Positions 55,475 to 64,000 of a stretch of DNA of 64,000 nt are shown here, piece by piece. The stretch's first letter is position 1; every line of letters begins with the position of its first letter. The stretch is taken from contig OY755042.1 of assembly GCA_963576565.1 (NCBI GenBank), positions 99,132,185 to 99,196,184 of the forward strand, in the 5' to 3' direction. The notes under the pieces were generated by a model. That model was not told the DNA's origin, did not search any database, and saw nothing but the letters and a program-made list of their open reading frames with translations. Source of the stretch: Aspidapion aeneum. Lineage: Eukaryota; Arthropoda; Insecta; Coleoptera; Brentidae. The position numbers and the translations under genes are program-made.

Positions 55475-56183
55475 AACTGGGGTTTTTATTTTAAAAACAT
55501 TACGGTTATTTAAACAAAGTTTTGTCTTACGCCTGCAATGGAAGCATATCCATAAAACTAAGACTAAAAATGGTCATATGCTATGTTTTTATTTCTTTGG
55601 TTTACGGCTCAAGGCCTGGGCATTAAACTTAGATATATTCAGAGGGCTCAAAATTTTGAGATGTAGCTAGGTGTACAAAAGAATACTTAAAGTGACTTGG
55701 GTCGGTCAAATATCTAATTTGGAAATCCTGAGATGACCAACATCGAAAAATAATTTCCTCACAAGTAAAAATAAAAAAATGTGTTATGACACTATTCTTT
55801 AAGTATCCAAGGCAAATTCCAAAAAACTCGAAATATGAGAGAGAAAAAATATTACTTTTAAGAAAGTTTTCTAGATTTTTTTCTTTTGACTTTTTCAATC
55901 CTTATATCAATATTTGAAATACGTCCTATATTGCGCTAGTGTACCTAAAAAAAAACTTTCGACAAACCTTCAATTTTGAGCCTCCAGTAGCGCTATTCTT
56001 GATTTTCGGGAAGTTTTAGTCATTTCCCGCGAATGCACGCTCTGATTGGTCGGGCGACACTCATGAAATGTAGTTACTAAAACTTTACCTTAATCTTTAC
56101 CTATCTTAGATTCAAAACGTTAGTGCGATACATAGAGTTTTATAGCTATCTTGAATTTTTTAAGTTAACAAATCAGTCAAAAA
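55475..56183. other. Spacer, nothing recognised
   Basis: An open frame on minus (55629-55898) shows no motif. 56020-56100 may hold part of the mariner 5' region, but no terminal repeat was identified. Confidence 0.45.
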
Positions 56184-56516
56184 ATGGAATTAAATCGAGA
56201 ACATTTTCGGGATATAATTTTTTTACAACTTTCGAAGGACATTATCTCAACAAGATTGTCTTGCTAAGTTGATTTTTCTTTCCGGTAATGAAGCACCACA
56301 TCAGTCGATAGTTTCTCGTTGTATGGAGAATTCAAGCTGGGACGGATTAGCTGTAGCGCCGATCCAAGGCCAGGTGCACCAAAAACGGCCCAGGAAAACA
56401 TTGATGCTGTGCGCCTGCTTATGACGGAAGATCGACACGTGACATATCGTGAGACTGAAGGTTCTTGGGTAAAAAAATTAGTTTCCCGGTGGATAAGAAC
56501 AGAAACAAACTAGGGC
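56184..56516 (+). pseudogene. mariner transposase, N-terminal half, frameshifted
   Basis: The frame begins MELNREHFRDIIF, the typical start of mariner helix-turn-helix domains. A neighbouring frame gives 'GNEAPHQSIVSR'. The original frame resumes with 'YGEFKLGRISCSADPRPGAP', then 'ENIDAVRLLMTEDRHVTYRE', the linker and second helix-turn-helix. It then jumps to 'KKLVSRWIRTETN', which normally lies further downstream, so an internal deletion is likely. Stops at codons 28, 35 and 36 plus frameshifts. The DD34D catalytic domain is absent. It would have bound the element ends and cut DNA at TA sites. Confidence 0.85.
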
Positions 56517-56589
56517 AAATTGGTGTCAGAATACTCTAGACTGCTTTAAGGCAGGAAACTTTAAAAACGTGTACAGCATTGTCAGTGGT

Positions 56590-56695
56590 AGACGGCAGGG
56601 TAGTCCAGTGGTATGGTCGTCGGCTTCACATGCATAAGATACCAGGTTCGCCTCTCGAACAACGATGCAAAAAGAAAAAAAAATCCGTCGCCCTG
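56590..56695 (+). mobile_element. Possible tRNA-derived SINE head
   Basis: GGGTAGTCCAGTGGTATGG fits an A box and CAGGTTCGCCTCTCG a weak B box 40 nt later. An A-rich stretch follows at 56669-56683. The body and the duplication are not defined. Confidence 0.4.
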
Positions 56696-58569
56696 TTGCC
56701 AACTTCCTTTTCAGCGTTCAACAGTCGACATCGAAATGATGTGCGATGCATATGCACACAAAACCTAAGTTGACCTTGTACAACGAGAATATTTGCAGGT
56801 GTAGTCCAGGAGTCAACAACCGAGGAGCCAGTATTAATAACCCCTGCTACAGTTGGAACCAGGACGGTGCAAGTAAAAATCTCCTAAAAGTCAACTCACG
56901 ACGACCACGACTGTTGCGCTGAAAAGGAAAAGAATTCTATCGACTATAACCAAGTTCTGCTACGACGATAGCGATGTTAGATAGATGCAAGTCTAACATG
57001 TTGCAGGATACCCTTTCGGAAGGGGTGTAAAAGCGTGGGTCTACTGTGTATACTTGCTACGCAGTATAAAGATCCCTGCCTTCGACAAAGAGGAGTCAGG
57101 CAAAATAAAGTCCTCTTAGAGAAAGAAAACTTGCATCCTAAGGGGCACGTGCATCAGTTTGGTATATGGGGTACAGACAATTGGTCAAAAATGTAATTTT
57201 GACAGTACGAACAAACGAGTGGAATTACAGCTTTGACAACTGGTTTGAGCTCATGCAAAAGTGTATGAGCTTTCGTGGAGAATACTTCGAGAAACAATAA
57301 AGTGTTTTGAAAGTTATTTACTGTTTTATTTTTGCTGTATATGCAAAACTTAAAACACAACACTCATATCAGTCCCTCTCCCTTTGATGTCAACCGTTTT
57401 TGATGGAACTTGTTGGTTTTTATTTCTTGACAAACGACTAGTAAAACAACATCGAAAATCAAATCACCTGTGTTAATAGAGAAAGGAATTAACTGCGTTG
57501 ACCAATCGGAGCATGTATTTGAGGGAGAGGAATAACATTTCCCCGAAAATAAAGAGTAGACCTACAGGATTTTATTGTGGCTAAAATAGTAATTTAGTGT
57601 TATATAGGTCGTCAGTTTCCTCCAAAATGAAAGTTAATATAAATAGCCTAAGGCCAAAATTGTGGAGGCCGGAATACGAGCGATGACTCGACCGAAGCGT
57701 TTGCTTCAAATAACTATAAGATTATATAGCGTCTGTTCCTCTAAAAAAACTCATTCAAATATCGCTATTCTTTAAATTTGGGTAAAACAATAAATCTTCC
57801 TCAAGTACTTACAGACATCTGATGGGTGGATGCAAAGATTATAGATTATAATATTGGGTTGATGCTGCTAATTTCTTTCAGTTTTGATACTACTGACATT
57901 TATTCTACTGGTTGTTCATAACAGAAATCAAAACATACATTCGCCCAGGGCTATCAAAATGGACGGGCCACGATCCTCCAATTTGTCGACGTCACATCGG
58001 GTGCTGATTTTTTTTTGGTGGTCACGACACAGCTGATTGTCTTTAAAATATTGAAATTGGAATGAAAATAAAGCCGGTTTTGAGATTGTTTTTACTTTAT
58101 TCTTGCAGAGCAATTTTATTTAAATGTATAGTAATCCTTAAGTTTTAAGAGCCGCTTCATTAGCTCACACTAAAATTAAATTTAAAGCAGAAGCAAATGT
58201 GACAAACACAGATGACAAAGTCAAATACATGTCAAATATAACAGTTGGCATACGGCACATGGCGGGTAATTTGAATTCAAAATAAGCAATGCTAAATCTT
58301 GAAGAATTTAACTTTTTAGTAATCTTGCAACCTTACAAAAATTTGGTGGAATATCGGGATGGTGTCTGAGAATATTTCACTGAAATTTTGCGGAAATCTG
58401 TGGTGCCATTTTGAAAATAACAAAAAAACTTCTGACCTCCCATAAGACCCATGTAAAAGTCAGCCCCCCGAGAACAGCTGATTTTTTCAGGGTCGTGGCC
58501 GGTATTTTTTGTTGGCCTTGATTCTCCATCAATAATGAGATAAATTATAGTCCATTTCATAATTTTTGA
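56696..58569. other. Unassigned region
   Basis: 56700-57130 is GC-richer, with short phrases such as CCCTTTCGGAAGGGG (a small hairpin at 57009-57023), and may be SINE or LINE body. 57140-58560 has no recognised feature. Confidence 0.4.
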
Positions 58570-58640
58570 GATAACTTTTTGATCTGGTTATCATTAGAAT
58601 CACATAGGCCAACGAAAAAAAGTTGCCCCAAAAATAATTA
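58570..58640 (+). repeat. Fragment of the long repeat
   Basis: About 70 bp matching the reverse complement of 28530-28600, including CATAGGCCAACGAAAA. Confidence 0.6.
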
Positions 58641-59216
58641 AATTAATTGTACAAGCACAGTACAGCAAGATTTCTCGTTTTTCGTTAATTTGAAAAATAG
58701 CGACGCATATTATTTTCCTTAATTTTTTTGCAAGATTATTAACTTAACGCAACACAATTTTTAGATTTAGATTTACACGCTTCCAGTTACTGGAAAGAAT
58801 ACTAAAGCCAGTAACTAAAATTTCGTTAATCGAACCGTGTAGACTCCATGATTTAGTACTTGAGCAAGTAAGCCTTTTTGTCAGTAGTTTAGTCAAGTGA
58901 TTATAGAAGCATTTTCAATTTACCTGAGCAAGTGGATTCCCTCGCTCTTGTGTTGCGGCTGGTTAAAGCAAGCTGGCCGTAGTAAACAGGATAACTTTAG
59001 AGTCCATGTATGTGACAGGTATTGGTTATGCCGTCAACATCTGTCACATACAGGGTGATAGTAGACAGTCTAGACAATTTTAGTTAAGTATATTAGTAGG
59101 GTTTTACATTAACATTTTAAAATACTAACATGTGTGTAGACAATCCAAAATACAAACATGCGTGTAGACAACCACCTAAACAACACAAATTTATTTTGGC
59201 TACTGGCTTTGGTAAT
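58641..59216. other. Spacer with a small inverted pair
   Basis: TATGTGACAG (59009-59018) and CTGTCACATA (59040-59049) can form a hairpin. Nothing else recognised. Confidence 0.5.
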
Positions 59217-59218
59217 TA

Positions 59219-59648
59219 GATATTTTAAGTTGTGCTACGTATTTTTACGTAAGCAATAGATTTGACAGTTACGCAAGCGCACTTCGTCACACCGTCGTCA
59301 AGGTCACGTTACGAGCTTACGTATTTACGTTAGCTTACGGCAGTCTGCGGGCACCTTAACGTTACCAAAGAATAGAATTGGTTGATTGACCGATCGAAAA
59401 ATGAGGCCTAGACGATAGTTTCCGCTTCCAGTACAAACGATTCTTTGCAAATATGTTTCTACTGTAGTTGAAAAGACAAAAAACAAAATTCTAACATCAA
59501 AAAAACACAGTGCCGAATTCCATATTCTCTGCTATTAGTAGACTTGTTATGGTAACGTAAAAACATTCAATTTAAACTCAAATTTGGAAAACGTAGAGCG
59601 CTTAACGTGCAGTTTTACGTAAAAATACGTAGCACAACTTAAACTATC
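59219..59648. mobile_element. 430-bp MITE rich in TACGT
   Basis: The inverted ends share TTTAAGTTGTGCTACGTATT and further bases to about 30 bp. TA stands on both sides (59217-59218 and 59649-59650). The interior has many ACGT/TACGTA motifs. Its right end also appears at 25250-25305 and 26110-26168 inside the large tandem repeat. Confidence 0.8.
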
Positions 59649-62299
59649 TATTGTTCCATCTCCTAGAACCGTGTAAATCACCCTTTGGGGAACGTTTGGC
59701 TTAGCCCAATGAACTTGCCTTTTTACAAGTTCATGGGCCTAGCCTGAATATTGCGATGATCTCAAAGTCATCAATTTTATGTAGTCTACTACGATTTAAA
59801 TTCATTTTGGTATTTTTGGTAGCCAGCTTGTGTTGTATTCGTATGTGTGTATGTCTTCGAAACTGGTGGCAAGTGGGTAAGTCCATATCAAATCAACCAA
59901 TGGTTTGGACCTTCTCACTTTTTTATAATTTTTGGTCAAATTCTTAACTAAGTAGAAAGAAGTAAAAATGCAAAATTTTAGATTTTTTAGCAGTCTAGTT
60001 TTTAAGTTATAAATTTTTTTTATGCTTAATATTGTCTTTTTTAGCACTGACTTGATTTCTTTATACCCTTGTTATTCCTAAAGTCTTGGGCATATTGAGG
60101 TAAAAGTTGCTGTGTAATCTTATAGGTCTACAAGCTTAATTATGGTATGCCTAGTGGCATCCTTCTTGTAAAAAAAATGCAGGGGTCTCACCACAAAATT
60201 TATTTTTGATGCAGTTTTAAAAAGGATTTTTATTTTATTCAATTTTTTTACATTTGGTTTCTACACTATTTATTTACATGTAGGTCAAGTTTTATCATGG
60301 GATGACAGTGGGTTCTTATTTAAGAATTTATTTTTGTAAATTGATGTTGTTCAAAATTCTTTTATTTTACCTTAAATATAACTATTTGACAATTCCTCTA
60401 CTTTAATATTTTACCTATATAAGTTTTTAATCATTTTCACTTACTTATTTCGACGCCTAAGTTAAGATTACACATCCACTCTGTCACATTTCGGGAATTT
60501 CTCACTATCGTGGGATGATTGTGGTCATCATAGGGGTTGCAACATTAACTTGAAAATACCAACCAATTGTGCACGTACACTCCCAAATTTTACTTAAAAA
60601 AATATTAAAATCTTACCAGTATTTAATTAATAATTTCATCATAAAGTATCAATAAACCCCAAAAGGAATTCACCAAAGACTTGAATACTAACTAAGAATT
60701 AATACCCAGTATGTATGTGTTTGTATTTGAGTTGAAACTAGGATGCGTAGGTCGTCGACCGCCGGCGCTGCGCTTAACTGGATCCAAATTCTGTGCACCT
60801 TTGATGTTATATCGCATTCTAATCGATCTAATCGATGACGCCCGCGCCCTCGTGATGCCACCCACCGGTTGCCGTTGGCTGTGAAAGGTGCAGCCTAAAT
60901 TAGTGCACTGAGACAACTTGGCGTTATCTGTTGGGTGTGGCTGCAATAATTTTTTGGTGTGCACCCCTAAAGTTTTACTTCACGCGCAACCACTGTTTAA
61001 GAGATAAATAATGCAACTATTTTCATCAATATCAAACATTGCAGCGAGAAAGGGCGAAAAGGGGGCATTTATGTACAGGTTCTCAATTATTCTTGTGAGC
61101 CGGTTATTTTGTAAGAACGTTTTTTTAATTAATTGTTTCTTTATTTAAATTTCAACGTAGCGAAACCAGATACCCATGGTGTCCACGTTTTTATAATATA
61201 CATGCTACACAAATAAGATGCCTCATAAAAATATGTGCACTTTAGACATTAATTTTTATAGTAATAAAAATATCAAACAATATATTCCTCAAGATATAAA
61301 TAAATTTTTTAAACTATGATCCCATTATCATCCCAAGGTAAAATTTAGCACACATGTAAACAAATAGTTTAGGAAAAAAATGTATAAAAATTAAGAAAAA
61401 TAAAAAATCCGTTTTTGAGATTTCATCAAAAATATAATTTTGTCATAGACCCCTTGTCCTTTTGTTTAGGAAATGAAGCTACCAACACATCAAAGTTTGG
61501 CTTGTGAATCGTTCTCTACAGATAGCGAGTTTCACCTAATTATCTTAAACGGTTTAAAAATTATAGAAGTTTAAAGAAACCGATGCAGGCTAAAAATGGG
61601 TCAACATTTTTTGTTTTGGAAACGCATAACTCAAAAAATATGCAACCAAAAAATTTTAAAATTTGTATTTTTATTTTATATTACGCGGAGAATAACTACA
61701 CAAAAACTCACCATCATCAAAAAGCTCAAGGTTCAAAAATATTTTTAAATTGGTTGAATTGATGTGGACTCACCCAGGCCCTACTGGACCTCCATGCACT
61801 GCGACCACATATGGATCTATTGTGCCCACGTACCTACATACTAAGTTTTGACTAAAGTGGCATAATGTAGCATAGAAGCTTGTGTTAGTATATGTTGACA
61901 ACAAGAAATAATTATATGATATTCTCCAACACGACGGCGTTCGACGATGTTGTATCTTCGTGTTTCTAACACAAGAGATTAGGTTTTGTCGAAGCGCGTT
62001 CTTAGATTGAGTTTACGATCATCATTTGGCCTCTTTTCTGTCGGCAAAAATGAATTTATTGTTATAAGAAAGTTTTATGATATGTTTCTTATGTCACCAT
62101 ACCTACTATAGTCTTTTGGACTGATTACGCATACTTATAGAAATAAAAAAATATAAAAAAACACTGGTCAAATTGCGCGCTCACGAAGATACTGAAGATC
62201 CTGTCCAAAAATCCCGTAATTTTACAATTTTATATAATAAAACTAAATAAATTCTGGGGCTTATATGACTTAAAAGCATTTTAGTCTTATTTTTAGTGG
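59649..62299. other. Long spacer with one GC-rich island
   Basis: Mostly AT-rich. 60725-60960 is distinctly GC-rich and holds an open frame of 90 codons on minus (60692-60964) that I cannot assign: no known motif, no neighbours. It may be a piece of retroelement leader or gag. 61000-62299 shows nothing. Confidence 0.45.
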
Positions 62300-62440
62300 C
62301 AGTGGCGCACCAAGGAATATATGTTAGGGGGGGCCAAAACCCCATAATGTCGTATTTTATGCTAGTTTATTTTTTTATTCATAAAATATATTATGGAAAA
62401 TATCTTAGGTTTCCCGAGCCCCCCTTTGGGTGCGCCCATG
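62300..62440. mobile_element. Possible small hAT-type element
   Basis: The left end CAGTGGCGCACCAAGG and the right end, inverted, CATGGGCGCACCCAAAGG, followed inward by G/C runs, give the same layout as 4457-4631. No duplication found. Confidence 0.4.
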
Positions 62441-62565
62441 GTATCAAATAAAGATTGAAATGTGTTCGTGTCATAATTTATTAATATCCGTAGTCAAGGG
62501 ATAAGTAATTATAAAAACAATAGTAAAATAAATGGATCCATGACGGATCTGATACCTTTCTAACC

Positions 62566-63099
62566 CAAGGTCTGTAGAGGATAGGTTACCTGGTAACTTT
62601 CTGACCAATCATAGCCAGTTGTTGAAGCGGGAAATGACGTCACCCGGAGTGCCCATTTAAATAAAAAGCATTTAATATATTAGGAAATCTTCAAGTTTCT
62701 TGTGTTCCTTTATTGATTTAAATGTAAATATGTTTTGTTATTTTTCTTAAAGTGTCTCTAATAACAACATTCATAAAATACATCAACTAACTCAAATATA
62801 AAACTTACCTCATACCAAATATCTCAAAAGCAAAATTTATTGGGAAGCTTTTAGTTCGTTAAAATAACTACGAGTAGAATGTATAAGTAAAGTATAACAA
62901 CTATTTATGATTTTAAATAAATATGGTCCGAAAAAAACGCCACAAGTGTAAAAAATAAACCATCAAAGATTCAAAATACTTAAAAATATATGTAAACAAA
63001 GGGCTCCAATCAAATCGTGGCACTCCAAATGACGCGCTGTCACCTCTCACGGCGCTTCGACCATGGAGGTACCAGGCAACCTATCCTTTACAGACCTTG
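62566..63099. mobile_element. Mutator-like MITE (534 bp) with 9-bp duplication
   Basis: The ends CAAGGTCTGTAGAGGATAGG and, inverted, CAAGGTCTGTAAAGGATAGG match over about 32 bp. Flanks TTTCTAACC (62557-62565) and TTCCTAACC (63100-63108) agree at 8 of 9 bases. A 9-bp duplication with long ends fits Mutator-like elements. No coding content. Confidence 0.75.
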
Positions 63100-63122
63100 T
63101 TCCTAACCCATTAGCACACGCC

Positions 63123-63580
63123 AAGTAAACTCCATGCTATATCAACCTGAAAAGCAGTTTTTTGTAAATATCTTGGAAACGAAAGCTCCTACTTTAAGTT
63201 TTTGGTAATAACACAAATTTTTGAAAGAATGCTACAATATTCCGGAAACCGCATATTGATGCGACGCTTCGTTAAAAAGTTAGCATTTTTTAAACTTTTT
63301 AACTGTCCAAAAACTGTCATTAGCATTAATGCATTTCGATCAAAATCTAATCAGCTCGTTACAGTGTCGAACACTATTTTACCTAAAAATTTCATGAAAA
63401 TCGGTTGTGCGGTTTAGGAGCTATCGTGTTACGGACAGAGTTACACACACACACACACACACACACACAGGTCAAAATAAACCCAAATAACACATTTTCG
63501 GCGTTATCTTAAAAAAAAAAAATCGTCAAAAACAATACCTCCTCTAACCATTGGTGTGCGGGCTAGAAAGGTAAAAACAT
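63123..63580 (+). repeat. Dispersed family F copy with AC microsatellite
   Basis: Closely related to 37040-37385. It carries an AC run at 63443-63469 and ends GGGCTAGAAAGGTAAAAA, the inverse of the end seen at 4763. No coding content. Confidence 0.7.
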
Positions 63581-63786
63581 CAAATTCAAGCACTGCAGAG
63601 CAATGTTGATTTTTCTCCTAAATTTCTATTTCTGAGGCTGGGGGAAAGTTAATTACCCAAATTCCCCCAAAAACCACGCTTCTGAGTTACCTTTACCGTT
63701 GATCAAATAGGAACCTAGGAAGTAATTTAAGGGTCGATCTCACCGACTTTTTTTTCGTTACCTAGCTTAAAGCGTTTCTTAATATA

Positions 63787-64000
63787 CAGTGAAACTTCTC
63801 CTTGTGGACACATCTATTAAGCGGACACTCCCTTTAAGCCGACAATTTTTTTGGAACCAAGCTTTTCACTATTTCTTTACATGTAAAATTCACTCCTATA
63901 ACCGGACACTCTAATAACCGGACATTTTTTTTTGGTAAAAAAATTTTGAGACTTTCCTTAACCGGACGCGAATCTGACAACGGGACGGAGTGCTGCACAA
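63787..64000 (+). mobile_element. Start of a pogo/Tigger-like element
   Basis: TA then CAGTGAAACTTCTCCTTG, followed by several spaced motifs of the form TAACCGGACACTC (about 63826, 63899, 63912 and 63959). This layout is that of pogo/Tigger termini. The element continues beyond the window, so its transposase is not seen. Confidence 0.75.

Overview
This window reads as an intergenic, transposon-dominated stretch of an animal genome, most probably an insect. The DNA is strongly AT-rich. Introns and coding relics are eukaryotic: there is a 62-nt GT-AG intron, tRNA-derived SINEs and non-LTR reverse transcriptases. The transposon mix (piggyBac, hAT, mariner, pogo, RTE/CR1-like LINEs, Ty3/gypsy, a probable Penelope-like relic) is typical of arthropods; a beetle is plausible but cannot be proved from the sequence. 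I found no host protein-coding gene, no rRNA and no functional tRNA. Almost every recognisable coding stretch belongs to a mobile element and carries stops or frameshifts.

Layout. 1-1.2 kb: 3' end of a CR1/jockey-like LINE with a GATA tail. 1.5-4.1 kb: a complete piggyBac element with matching terminal repeats and TTAA duplications; its transposase gene has one intron and a single in-frame stop. 4.4-4.6 kb: a short hAT-type element. 5.4-8.4 kb: a decayed Ty3/gypsy element (gag zinc knuckle, protease, reverse transcriptase), cut by a 1.2-kb DNA transposon and by a tRNA-derived SINE. 10.1-11.1 kb: an RTE-type LINE. 12.5-13.3 kb: an element bounded by hairpins, with an inverted sister copy at 18.5-19.1 kb. 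14.3-15.5 kb: LINE RNase H relics. 16-17 kb: two tRNA-derived sequences. 17.8-20.4 kb and 28.5-30.4 kb: two inverted copies of one long repeat carrying different insertions. 20.8-22.0 kb: a CR1/jockey-like LINE. 22.8-26.9 kb: two kinds of tandem repeat. 30.5-38 kb: small inverted-repeat elements and little else. 38-48 kb: several LINE fragments, a nested RTE copy and a Penelope-like relic with a hammerhead-like fold. 50.7-53 kb: a cluster of GGAAATAC motifs and a hAT element. 54.2-55.5 kb: second copy of the 1.2-kb DNA transposon. 56.2 kb: a mariner pseudogene. 59-64 kb: several MITEs and the start of a pogo/Tigger-like element running off the end.

The most interesting object is the 1.2-1.3 kb transposon at 5516-6758 and 54179-55470. 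Each copy keeps the first exon of a THAP zinc-finger gene at one end and, facing it from the other end, the first exon of a second gene whose start resembles a large uncharacterised arthropod family that I recall as carrying SWIM and YqaJ-like domains. Both exons sit near the ends and point inward, and the middle is missing. This suggests a larger parent element with two inward-facing genes. Second in interest are the hairpin-bounded family (12.5 and 18.5 kb) and the hammerhead-like fold at 42.1 kb.
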